DNA from: Istiophorus platypterus
Taxonomy: Eukaryota > Chordata > Actinopteri > Istiophoriformes > Istiophoridae
DNA length: 64,000 bases
Direction of reading: 5' to 3'
Assembly (NCBI GenBank): GCA_016859345.1
Contig: CM029121.1
Coordinates: 5,464,029-5,528,028, forward strand
Shown one piece after another: positions 1-11,190 of the stretch. A program made the translations under genes and the position numbers. The notes beneath the pieces were generated by a model. The model was not told the DNA's origin. It worked only from the letters and a program-made list of their open reading frames with translations, and ran no database searches. Position 1 is the first letter of the stretch. The number at the start of each line of letters is the position of its first letter.

Positions 1-645
1 CTGTGACTCCGGTAACCGCCTTGTGTTCCTGCTCTTTTTTTCTCCTCTCCCTTTTCTTCCTGTCTTACCCTGTGCGTCCCTTGCTCTCTACGTACGTGTA
101 TGCATTATTGTGCTGTGGGTGTGGTGCTCCTCCCTCTCCCATCTGTCTGCACACCTGCCATTCATCAACTCATCAGCCCAGCAGGTGTGGTTCTTCATCC
201 CCTCATCAGCGGATCATTATTTCAGTCAGTTTTTGGATCAGCGTCTACTTACCTGTTTGCTTACTCGACTCTCCACCTGCCACACTCAGTGCTCAGATCT
301 CCCCAAACCCTGCTCATCTCCAGCGGCCTCTGGCTTCCCTCAATCCCCTGCCTTGCCTGCCAACTCCTCGGCCTTCGTTGTCCTCTGCTCAGCTCTGCCA
401 GCTGCCCATTCAACTCCCCCTCTGTCTCTAGCCCTGTTCGCTACCCAGCATTACCTCCTGGATCAGCTCACCCCTGCAGCCTGTCATTTTCCTCTTTGTT
501 CTCCACCTTCCCCTGCTGGAGCCCACATTCCCCCATTTAATGTCCACCACCAAACTTGATGCAGTAAATCTGTATTTGATCATATTTATATTGAGTCTGT
601 GGTGTGCTTTTGGGTTCACCCTATAAACATTATAGGACAGAAAAA
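1..645. other. C/T-rich low-complexity region, possible retroelement relic
   Basis: The plus strand is strongly pyrimidine-rich with overlapping spurious open frames of 142-178 codons and no protein motif. The segment from about 430 to 645, ending near GTGCTTTTGGGTTCACC, resembles the tail of fish LTR or LINE untranslated regions that I remember, but no reverse transcriptase, protease or terminal repeat is visible. I do not regard the open frames as genes. Confidence 0.25.
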
Positions 646-3600
646 AAGAATCTCTGGTCCAATAACCAAAACTTGTTTAAAGTGTCTGAGGATTAAGTGA
701 GTGAGTTTTAGGTTACTAATGGGTGAGCAGTGACAAGGTTTTTAGGTTTCAACAATTACAACCCCTATCAAGCATCTATAACTGATTTATAAAAATTAGT
801 AATACTCAAGAAATAAGTATTATTTTTACAAAAATACAAAACATGAATTATCTATTCACTAAATATATTCTACACTTTAAGAATGGTCATGTTTTAAAAA
901 ACATATATAAACAGTTCTAACCCTGTGTTTGTCTTTGCAAATGATTTAAAACAGTTAATGAATGCATATTAAAGTATAAATCACAAAAAATTACTGCTTG
1001 GTTATATTGTCTTATCAATCATTCACTAACTGTTTGTACACCAGTTATGGACTCATGGGAGGGGTTATAGTTATTGATAAATAAATCAATGAACACTTTA
1101 AAATTGATATCTGCTTACAGCTTTGCTATACCGACTTACAAACATTTATTTAATGTTTATATCCTGCTTATAGATGCTAAAAAGGGGCTTAAAGTGTTTT
1201 CGTTTTAGAATGTTTTTTTTGAAGCCTCCCCCAAACTCATGCTTTTTCTTGTGGATAAAGTTTTTTGGGACATTACTTACAGTAGTACATACAGTACTCT
1301 ACTTCTTTGCTTTATCTCAGCTGATCAAACACACTCATTATATTTTGGTGAAATCTCAATATTTGCAGAATGTTAATGATTGGAAAAAACAGCAACATGT
1401 TTATATGGTATGTCTGTTAGACAAAGCCCACACTGTAGTCAGTCGAACAGTTTGGCTTAATGCATAAATAACAACAGCATTTTTATCTGCTGGAGACATA
1501 AACCAGTCTACAGCAGTTTGGTTCAATATAACTAAATCTCTTCATCAGAACACGGAGGCTGTACAATGACTGGAAAAACTCAAGTTCAAATTCCCAGACC
1601 TGCTGGGAAATGCTGCAATCATGCAGTGCTCATTCAGCTACAGCTAAACTCCAGCAATTCTTATGCGGAATAGCTGTAATTATCATGACAACTTGTGCTG
1701 AAATCAGACCTGATGACCTTTCACAGTTGTCCAGAGCTACCACATGAAAATATCTTGTGACATGAGGACCAAAATGACTTTCATGTGGATTTTTACAACA
1801 CATAAAAGTTGATTCATATTTTGGTTGAAGTTAAACTTTTCCATCTCTTATATGTCACTGTCTATCTCATGCTTGCTGGGTTCTGTCACCCCCTGAAATA
1901 ATGTCTAATACTAGGTTTTCTAGGTCTAATGTGAGCCAACATGTAAACCTTACTAAAACCATTACTTGTATTTCTCTGTTATCCAAACAACATTAATATT
2001 TCCAAGCCTGTGCCTGCAGTATGCAGCTCCATGGCCTCTTCTGACACACTGTTAGCTTAAACATATCCTGGAATACACTCCCCTGACAGGTGACAGGTGT
2101 TTGGACTCCGGAGAAAGAGGAGCTGTCAGTTTACATTGTCATCTTTTTACAAGTCAACTAAAAAGAACTGATTTTTTTTTTCTGTGTAACACTAGAGCTG
2201 AAGCCTTTAGAAAAACTTCTTCAATTGCTAAAGATCAGACCAGTGCATACAACCGAAACAAAACGTTTGAATGTCATCTGTGTATAATTTTTCATTATTT
2301 CTGCATTGCGATACCTGATAACATAAAAAAGGGAACAAGACAAGTTGGTGTGGTGGAAACAAGAAGCCATAATAAATTTTTCATGCCCCATACATGACAA
2401 AACTTGTATAGAATGAACGTATGCAACTAACTATAATTTCTTCATAATAAAACAGTCTCGAAGGCTTATTTTCAATGCTCAGCACAGTTTGCTATATTCT
2501 CATTAAGGAAAATGCTTGTATTAAGGGAGATGTACTGCTTTACAGTATCACTATACAGTACTTATGATATGGGGGTGTCTCTGTTTCAGTGTCATGTATT
2601 GTTTTGTTAAAACTCTTTAAATTCTGCTTCTACTAGAACTGTTCTATCAGATGATTGAAGATTTATTTCATTTATTTTTTAAGAGCCATAGAATTATATT
2701 TAATATAATATATTTTGAACAGGGCTTTATAGATTCACTTTCAGTCAGAGCAACAGAAGAACTTTAAGAAAACAAATCTGCCACAACATGAGCTAAAATG
2801 TTTTTGCTTACTCCACTGGTTTACCGAGTGGAATAATCATTTAAAAAAAAAAGGTTTTCAGAATTTACCTTAGCTGAAAGTAAAGCTTGATTATTCATCT
2901 CAAATAATCTTAAGCGCACAGAGATTTGTATTTTTCATCAGAAAGTATAAGCAGTGGTTTGGTTGACAACCTTAGTATGTCTTTGCATTTGGAGAGGATC
3001 TAAATGCTAATGCCTTGACCATGTTTGCTGAAGCTATTTGTGTCAGTGTATTCAGTCATATGAGGTATTGACTAGAGGCAATGATATTAGCCAGAAGTGC
3101 TTTGGTTTTGTATTACTGAAACACTATGTCAGTGTCAGTGGCCTGGGTCATCTCTTGTCCATAATGAATTTATGAACACATCTGTACCAGGGTCAAGGGC
3201 CACATATCCTGGAGTGAGTAATTTGTAGGAAAAACAGCTCATCTTATTTCTTATTTATTCTTGCCAAAGGGGGAATGACTACAACAACAACTAGGTGTCC
3301 AACCTAATCCTGGTCCTCATGTAAATGAAATATTGTCCAGTTAAAAACATTAGGCGGTTCTATCACTTCTCCTATTTTACATATTAGTACAGTAATGAAG
3401 TTACATTCAGCAGCCAGTTAGCTCAGCTTTTTATAAAGATAGGAAACTGGGAAGCAGCTAGTCTGGCGCTGCCAAATGGCAACGACTCTACCTAACGGCA
3501 ACTTTTTTTTCATCATGTTTCTTTTATCTCTTCTTTCATAAATTACATTTATATTAAACTTGTAGTTATATTAAAATGTGTTTTGGAGTAAATGTAATTG

Positions 3601-4225
3601 CAACCAAATTACTTTTTCTATGAACATAATGAGGATGTGGCATTCTATGCTATCTATGTATCTGGCAGGTTTTAATTATGTGGTTGCTGAATGTATAAGC
3701 CTAATGTTCCCAGAGAAAATTATTTATTTTCCAACAAAATATAAGGGCTGAAGCTTCAGATCCTCAAAGTGGGTAATTGCTATCCATGTTTTATTGCAAA
3801 AATCTCAAATAACCCATGAAGTAAGAAATAATGATCCAACATTATTCATTATGCACCAACATTAATTATTATCAGTTATCCTCAGAGAAGGATATTTAAT
3901 CTTATTGATAGTTTTATGTGACACAGCTCTCATATAACATTACCAGCACTGACACTACATACAACTAGCAGGATGTCAAAAACCAAACCAAAGTCTAGAA
4001 AAACTTCCAAATCTTTGAAGATAACCCTCAATACCATATATGCCAAGGGGAAATAGCATATCACAAATCTAAAAGTCTGGCAAATATAAATGGTAATTAG
4101 TGAGTTTTGGAGGTGCTTCAGAAAGAGCAAGTCTTATGCTAAGTTAAGCAAACTGGCTGCTGGTTGAGTTTCAAATTTTGTGTACAGAAATGCAAGTGGT
4201 ATCAAGTGGTATCAACCTAACTCTG
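646..4225. other. No gene seen; AT-rich noncoding
   Basis: I found no exon with a recognisable protein product. The NECAB C-terminal motifs expected downstream of 6878 on the minus strand (for example a YEFWE-coding block) were looked for and not seen. A fragment at about 3400-3500 resembles the AGCTAG-CTGG dispersed repeat found at several other places in the window. Confidence 0.6.
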
Positions 4226-4770
4226 TGCAGGAAAACAACAGTGACATGAACAAATTTGGGCACCCCTGGTCAATATTTAGAGTAAGTTGAAAGTGAACCT
4301 CAGACGGCACAAAATTAGAGATGAAAGAGTCTTTTTCAGCAATTTAAGCAAGATCATTCTCTTTTTGTACAGTTTCACAGGTAGAAAGGGAAAAGAGCAT
4401 CAAAGGTCTGGCCACTTTAAGAGATCTGAGCTCAGATAACTTCTACCGAGGTTGTTCACAGTCAACAGTAGGAAAGTGATGCAAATTTCAACCTCAAGAG
4501 GCACAGGCTGAAGGTTTCACCAAGGCCTTCACAGTCCCTAGACCTAAACATCATTAAAGATCTTTGGTTAGACCTCAGTGTACAGCAGTGTATACAAGAT
4601 GGCCCAAGGCTCTCACAGAACCAGAAGAATGTCAAACTCTCTACATCTCTGTGATTATACCATCCCAATGAAACACAGGGATTTATTGAAACCCCTGCAA
4701 CTGTTCACAGAAGCATTAGTGAGGTCACAAATCACAGAATTCTGCCAAGGCAACCAACCTTTATAAGCTT
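4226..4770 (+). mobile_element. Tc1/mariner-type transposon fragment, copy A
   Basis: The left edge carries a terminal motif like that of many fish Tc1 elements (AATTTGGGCACCCCTGGTCA at about 4254). The stretch 4484-4627 is nearly identical to 10757-10893 and encodes a decayed transposase segment with LDLNIIK-LWLDL, matching the PDLNPIENLW motif near the C-terminal end of Tc1 transposases. The middle of the gene is deleted and stops interrupt the frame, so it is inactive. Confidence 0.75.
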
Positions 4771-5279
4771 AATATGTTTTTTATGTTCATATCTCTGCTT
4801 AAATGGGTGAAGCTGCACATAACCTGCCATGGTATTTATGAAGGTACATTGTAACACTGAGTCTACTTTATGTGACCTGTTGAAAGAAATGCTGTTGTTT
4901 CTTGAGTCACAGAGTCAATGCAGTGTGAGAGCCACATGTTGAACACTTTGTTTAATAAAACACAGGAGATCAATCTCTGCTCTCCTGATCACTCACTGAA
5001 TCGATGATAGCTGTGAAAAAAACTCCACTGTATATGCCAGTATACTCCATAGCATTCAGTCAGATGTGAGCACGGATCTTTATAAAAGGACATTTAAATT
5101 TTCTTTTTTTTAGTAGTTATGCTTCATGTTCTGTTGGTATTACACTGTGCTTTGCTAAACTGCATAGCATGTTCATGTTAACACATCACTACCACACCAG
5201 ATTGCTGAGTTACATATATACATTTTATGTAATACATTTTACTCTAATCATACTAAGACATCACAAATGATTTAAAATT

Positions 5280-5660
5280 GACATATCGATCAGAGAAAAT
5301 CAGTGGAAAAGTAGGACATTGATTTGCAGGACGACGTCCATATTTGTTATTTTGCACATCAACCATAATAACAAAATGGTGCCTAATTCATAAATCTATT
5401 GCCTCACCTCCTCGGTGGAAAACTTTCACCTGCAAACCAATCTCACAATTTTCCATGGATTGGCCATTAGTGCCAAGAAATATAGCACCAACAGGGGCAG
5501 TAAAGAAGACTGCGAGCTAGCAAAAACGATATAAACCATGCAGGATTCAAAATGTTATTTGTTAGGCTTTGAGGATATACATAGTGCATTTTGGTGAGAA
5601 ACACTGAATATAAACCGAAGATTGTTTATGAGAAAATTCCACGGAGCACCATTAAGAAAT
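5280..5660. repeat. Dispersed element related to 15795-16140
   Basis: The segment shares the phrase GCATTTTGGTGAGAAACACTGAAT (5588 onward), differing at two positions from one at about 16053. Both lie in several hundred bases of otherwise anonymous sequence. No terminal repeats could be fixed by eye, so the boundaries are approximate. Confidence 0.4.
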
Positions 5661-6229
5661 GTTCATTATTTGGGACAAATGGCCTCTACAATGCTCTCTG
5701 CTATACAGTATGCACCATGTGTTGTACACTGTTATTCAAATAGATGTAGGACAGATGCATTATTAATGACATTAATAAAGTTTCCACAGTGTGTCAGTGT
5801 TTTCAGCCTCACTTTAAGCTGTCAAGGATTAGCCTTCCACTTTTCTAATAATGCTACTCGGGGGAAAAAATGAAAAATTGAGCGTGAAACAACAAAACTG
5901 AACCTCTTTAACTGACACTTGTCAATAACAGCATCTGAGGACTGATTGTTAATAATTTTTTTTGCCCTTTAAGACTTCCCTCTCTCCTGAGCCTTGAATC
6001 AACTGTATTTTTTGTTGGACTCTTCTGTGAAGTTTGTGTTGTGATAAAATTCTGCAATATCTCAACAACCTTTGAAGTGTCATTTCTCCTGTGAGCAATT
6101 TGTTCAAGTGGCTGCAAGGCAAGCCTGTACTGCAGTGTTAACTACATGGAAGAGAGGGACAGAGTGAGAGAGAGACTGTAAAAGAGCAAAAAAGAGAGAG
6201 GGGGAAGATATTTGCAAAGAGAAAGGACT

Positions 6230-6241
6230 ACACACACTCAC

Positions 6242-6273
<32 letters not shown>

Positions 6274-6279
6274 GCACAC
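6230..6279. repeat. (CA)n microsatellite
   Basis: An interrupted CA dinucleotide run of about 50 bp, with ACTCA, AAAC and ACGC interruptions. Confidence 0.97.
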
Positions 6280-6623
6280 GGGGCGTTAAGTGCTGACTAG
6301 ACTCAAATTCACATTTACAGGTTTGATTTAACAATTAAAGAGATACATTGACCACGACTCCACCATTTTCCTTTGCTTCCTCAGTCATTCCTCTCTCTTC
6401 CCTGCCTTCTTCCTCTGTTACCTCTTTTCTCCATCCATTCATCTGTGCTGCCTTGTCCGCTGTAGGAAAGATGGGTCAGACCTGTACAGGTGATTGATTG
6501 AGGTGTTTCACAATGGAGACTAAATCACATAGGGATGGAAGAGACAGTGTTTCTGAGTGTATTGGTGTGCAGTGGATGGAAAACTGCTGAGTGGCAGTTA
6601 GACTTTGATTTCCTTTCACCCAG

Positions 6624-6716
6624 ATTGATGTACCTGCAGTGAAGGTTGGGGATATGATGCTAATCATACAAGCCCATGACGGATGGCCACCAACCAAGAA
6701 ACCAGAGGAGGTGAAG

Positions 6717-6718
<2 letters not shown>
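6624..6718. other. Unassigned exon-like block, open on both strands
   Basis: On the plus strand, 6624-6710 is 87 bp (29 codons, phase 0 to 0) between a pyrimidine-rich acceptor ending TTTCACCCAG and a donor GAG/GTGAAG. It reads IDVPAVKVGDMMLIIQAHDG and ends WPPTKKPEE. On the minus strand, 6718-6634 is 85 bp in the phase required after the proposed 16-bp microexon, from ACACAG/AG to GCAG/GTACAT, and reads SFTSSGFLVGG onward. The plus version has better signals and a more protein-like composition, but I recognise neither product. It is directly followed by a long GT repeat, and may be chance. Confidence 0.3.

Positions 6719-6719
<1 letters not shown>

Positions 6720-6781
<62 letters not shown>
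6720..6781. repeat. (TG)n microsatellite, about 30 units
   Basis: A pure TG dinucleotide run of about 61 bp, directly abutting the exon-like block at 6624-6718. It produces artefactual HTHTHT and CVCVCV open frames. Confidence 0.99.
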
Positions 6782-6782
<1 letters not shown>

Positions 6783-6877
6783 ATGGTCCTGACAGCCTCC
6801 CTGGAGCTGACTCTGTTGTTCGGGGGATAGTCAGGGACAGTGTTTTCATAGCGCTTCTCTGACATTCGTGGACTCAC

Positions 6878-6893
6878 CTTGGCAGGTAGATGA
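6878..6893 (-). CDS. necab2: Putative NECAB2-like 16-bp microexon
   Basis: Sixteen bases lie between a strong acceptor (a CT-dinucleotide run, then TTTTTCAG) and a consensus donor AAG/GTGAGT. Joined to the two leftover bases of the preceding exon they complete a Gly codon and give GHLPAK, ending in phase 0. NECAB1 has, by recall, a GPAK motif just after the homologous helix, which supports the placement. The polypyrimidine tract is itself a microsatellite, 6901-6925 on the plus strand. The tiny size makes this a prediction; the support is phase compatibility and good splice signals, not homology alone. Confidence 0.6.
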
Positions 6894-6900
6894 CTGAAAA

Positions 6901-6925
6901 AGAGAGAGAGAGAGAGAGAGAGAGA
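6901..6925. repeat. (AG)n microsatellite serving as a polypyrimidine tract
   Basis: On the minus strand this is a CU repeat directly upstream of the acceptor of the putative 16-bp microexon. Its length could therefore affect recognition of that exon. Confidence 0.95.
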
Positions 6926-7120
6926 AGTGGAGGGAAAGGTAGAATTAGATAAAGAGAATGTAGTGGTGGGATCTTGCAGAAATAAAAGAAAGAGAAAGTG
7001 ACAGTGGAGAAAGACCAATAAAAGAATTTGGACGGAGAATCGGTGGAAGGAAGGTTCCATAGGGGATGAAAAGAGGAATGAGGGTGAGATTGAGGGTGAT
7101 GATATGGGATAAAGTCTGAG

Positions 7121-7121
7121 T

Positions 7122-7170
<49 letters not shown>

Positions 7171-7171
7171 T
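7121..7171. repeat. (TG)n microsatellite in a NECAB intron
   Basis: A TG run of about 50 bp lying between the proposed microexon and the 137-bp exon, about 200 bp past the donor of the latter in transcription order. Confidence 0.98.
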
Positions 7172-7367
7172 GACAGATGTTTAACCAGAGAGGATTTGTG
7201 CTTGAAACACTGCCTGGTTTCCATTACAACCACTGACAATCTGAGTTTTACACATAATTCCAGGATACATTTGCACAGTCATGAACACACACACCATACA
7301 TAGAAACACATACATATGTAATCCCAATTTCACACCATCTGACAAAGCCATATCGTAAAAGGCTCAC

Positions 7368-7504
7368 CCTGATTGGCTGTGCTGTTCATCAATTGCATCT
7401 ACGGCACTCTCCACAGAGCTTAGGAGAGACTGGATCTGATTGGCTGATTCCTTCAAGAGGAAGCGGGTCACAAACTGCTCCACGTTGGTTCCTCTCTCAT
7501 AAAC
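7368..7504 (-). CDS. necab2: NECAB2-like exon: start of NECAB homology region
   Basis: This 137-bp exon starts in phase 0 and encodes 45 residues plus two bases. It opens VYERGTNVEQFVTRFLLKES and continues through NQIQSLLSSVESAV to DEQHSQS. FVTRFLLKE followed by an amphipathic helix with regularly spaced Leu and Val is the hallmark of the central NECAB region, thought to be coiled-coil or interaction sequence. The acceptor has a normal U-rich tract ending TTTCTCCAG and the donor is GG/GTGAGC. A 23.8-kb intron separates it from the preceding exon and 474 bp from the proposed next microexon. Confidence 0.95.
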
Positions 7505-9298
7505 CTGGAGAAACAAAAGAAAAAAAATAAGACTGTGTATGTTATTTATAAAACCTTATATGCAAAGGGAGTCTTTCTAAAGTTTTAAATCCAAAAGTCC
7601 AAAATAAGGTTATAAAAGCAAAGTTTCTGTTCCTAATATATCCTGTCTTTCACACATTTTAGCTTCTTTCTGAGTTCCCCCCTTGCATTCATTTGACAAC
7701 TGAAGAGCTTCTCAAATGTACAGGGGAGGCAAATATAAAGTAAAAATAGACTAGTACCTTTTACTCTCTAGGCTGCCATCCTCCCCCTGCCTTTTCCCTT
7801 ACCCTCTCCTCCATCTTTTCCTCTCCTCCCTCTGTGTTTTCCCTGATTCACTGTTAGGACATTTGATTTAAACTTTGCACCAGGTCAAATATAAACATAA
7901 ACCTTTTTTTCTGAGCTTAAAGTTTGGCCAATTGGGGACATAAAAGTGCAGTTTTTTTTCAGGCCAGACTGAAATATTATCCCTTTTCTCTTATTAATCA
8001 TTCTTCAATTGTCAGGATTATACACTGCTCTACTACAATACTGATCCACATGTACAAACTAAGCCTTGTAGCACTTACAACATTCAGCTCAAAGCCTATT
8101 GATCCGTTGATAACCAGCCATTTTCATGCTGCTATAGAATCTTGAGGGGAAATATGGAATACATCTAGTGACCTGTAAATTTGGAAAGTTTGAATTCTTT
8201 AACCTGAGCAACACTCTCTCAGGAGGGCTAAAAAAGAGAGAGATGACACCCTGACTACAGCATCAAAGCAGAGTCCCTGTGCTGCACTGCTGACACTGAA
8301 CACTGTGAACTGTCAAGAGGAGCTGAATGTTTTAGATAAGACTGGAGCTCCTGCCTTAACTCTCATGACCTTATCTCCCACTTTTTAATTATTTATTGAA
8401 TTAAGTGTTTGCTAAAAACACATCCAATCACGGTTAAACATCTGTAACTAGACACATAGCAGGCCTGCCAACCTTGGATTTCACCACATGAAGGAGTGTA
8501 TGCTGCTAGGAGCATATACTGTATTCAAAGAGTTTGGTTGGTGTCTCATTTTAGCCTTTTTCAAAATCAAACCATAAGAGCAAAAGGAATGAATTAAACT
8601 ATGTCTTTATATGCTGTAACATATGCTGCAATCATTAGCATGTCTAGCAAACTAACTTACTATCTATGCTAGTAACATAGAATTACCAAGAGATAACATA
8701 TTGTAAACTAATTAGTTCGTAAAAATTACATTTAAAAAACTCTGTTAACAACTAGCCCAGCCGGGTTGCAACAGTCAGGAGTTCCCTAGTGCAGGAAGCC
8801 AGTGCTGTATGTTATAGTTCAGGCCAATGGGAGCAACTGGTGTCTGTTGGATCTCGAGGCAGTTTACACTCCTGAAACCCAAGCTAGTGTTTAACAAAAG
8901 TGAAACCAAACTGTTTAAACTAACATTTAAGCTAAGTAGTCAAACTAGACATTGTTTGGCCAAAATGACAGTCTGAACTACTTTTTGTCATAATTTTGTC
9001 ATCATTTTAATACTAGCTATTGCAGCATTGCACTGCAATACAAGAAATTTTTTTTTCCTTCATTTCGATGTATTCTCATGCTGGATCACCATACGGCTGA
9101 GGATGCTAAGTTTTTGCCTGGGACATGCAGGTTTAGTCTCAGCATTTTGACACGAAACCTTATATGTAGCCATCAAATGCATAAGATCCCAATTACAAAG
9201 TTTTAAGTTTAGAATAAATTAGGTGGAAACATTAACAAGCAAGACAGACTAAGCACTTTCAATGTACTCATGAAGCTAATGTTCACTGAACTAGCTAC

Positions 9299-9326
9299 AG
9301 CTGGTATCAGCTGGTATCAGCTGGTA
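9299..9326. repeat. Short tandem repeat, about 2.8 units of a 10-mer
   Basis: The unit CAGCTGGTAT is repeated nearly three times. Each copy carries an E-box core CAGCTG; that is a sequence observation only. Confidence 0.85.
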
Positions 9327-10149
9327 AAGCCTTCCAGCGGAATTTGTCAGTTTAGGTGACAAAGTGAACAAGATGGCTAGAAATTCAAATTCTGTTTTGT
9401 CTACTTATGACTGGCTTCAAGGACCCATTGTGGTTAATGTGCCTTTATCATTTTAAACTGTTTATGTGCAGAATGGAGAGAGCAGGGCTTGACAAACAGT
9501 CAACTGACTTTGAAGCTTCAGTATTTCACATTTGACGATGACAAGAAGTAAAATCGCCAACTTTTACATGCAACCCAGACATGTTTAAGAAACCAAAGAA
9601 CTGTCAGATTAAAATGCAAAAACTGCATGGCTGTAATTGTATGTACTCCAGAGAGGGGAGTGAGTCGGTCATGTCAGCTTTACTGTTAGAAGTCACAGTG
9701 AAGTGATTTGGGGAGACAATTAAGGTTCCTGTGCACTCAGCCATTCTCTGCTGCACTCTAATCAAAGACAAACGATCCCATGAGACAGAATCACACAGGC
9801 CGTATTGACTTCCATTATTACAGTAAATGGCTTTCACACACGTACACACACACATCAACACCAAACATGCAAACAAATTGACCCAGGCTTAACCTCATCA
9901 GCTCAGGTGTGGAGCAATCCATTCAACATATATATATATATTTATAGCTTTATAAATACAGACTCTTCAAGCCTTGTCCCAACAATCAGCAGCCATTGGC
10001 TCCTCTAAGCAGCTGCCTGGCTGAAAATTAAAAAATCTTTTTTAATCTGAAAATTAAAATAACTGATGGCCACAACGCAGGAAAAGAATGAGAGGATAGA
10101 AAAGTTTTTTTCAGGCAGCTTTTTCTTAGTTTGTAATGTATTTAAGAAT

Positions 10150-11041
10150 TAGCATTTAGTAGGGATGATGAAGGTCAAGTTGAGGTCCTGAAGAGCAAGA
10201 AAACTTTCAGAGAGAACTGCATGTAGGATAACTGGAAATTGAAACCGCTGATTGACTGCTGAAGAACTTCAGAAAGATTTAACAGACTTGGAAATGATGG
10301 TTCACTGTTCTACTGTGCAGCGACACCCACACAAATATGACCTTCATCAGAAAAAAAAAACACTGCCTGCATCCTCACCACAAAGGTCAGTGTCCGAAGT
10401 TTGCAAATGAACATCTAAACAATCCTGATGCTTTTTAGAAACAACTTCTGTAGATTGAAAACATTTAAATAGAACTTTTGAGCTAAAATGAGCAAAGATA
10501 TGTTTGGAGAAAAAGGGTGCAGAATTAATTCAAGAAAAAAAAAACACCTCTCCAACTGTTAAGCACTGGGGTGGATTGATCATACTTTGGCCTTGTATTG
10601 CAGGTGGTGGCACAGGCAACATTTCAATGGTAGAGGGAAGAATGCATCCAATTAAATACCAGAAAATTCTTTGAGCAAACTTGACACTGACTGAGAAAGA
10701 GGCTTGATTCTACAATGGGATAATGATCCTTAAACACCCAAAATCCAAATGGACGACCTCAAGAGGCACAAGCTGAAGGTTTCAACAAGGCCTTCACAGT
10801 CCCTAGACCTAAACATCATTAAAAATCTTTGGTTAGACCTCAGTGTACAGCAGTGTATACAAGATGGCCCAAGACTCTCACAGAACCAGAAGCCTTTTGT
10901 AAGGCAGAGTGGGCAAAAAACAAAAAACCCAAACAGGAACTATATGATTCTTAGCTGCTACAGAAAGTATTTACAAGCAAGGATGTTTGACAAAGAGGGT
11001 GATTCCAATTACTGACCATACAGGGTGCCCAAACTCTAACT
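10150..11041 (+). mobile_element. Tc1/mariner-type transposon fossil, copy B
   Basis: A decayed transposase runs left to right. About 10708-10742 reads as a broken QDNDPKHT motif and 10785-10850 encodes PSQSLDLNIIKNLWLDL, the conserved C-terminal part of the Tc1 DDE transposase. The right edge ends in CAGGGTGCCCAAAC, a terminal sequence common in fish Tc1 families. Several stops and frameshifts make it inactive. It shares a nearly identical segment of about 140 bp with copy A. The left end was not located. Confidence 0.82.
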
Positions 11042-11048
11042 GTAGTCC

Positions 11049-11190
<142 letters not shown>

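Noticed and set aside
3..559. Overlapping 142- to 178-codon plus-strand open frames
   Set aside because: They come from pyrimidine-rich sequence, overlap each other in all frames, and have biased composition without any domain.
1..6877. C-terminal NECAB exons (ABM domain)
   Set aside because: I searched the minus strand by eye for the expected motifs and found none, so they are not reported.
6476..7060. 194-codon minus-strand frame, the longest in the window
   Set aside because: It reads through the TG repeat as polyHT and through low-complexity sequence; only the proposed small exon pieces within it have splice support.
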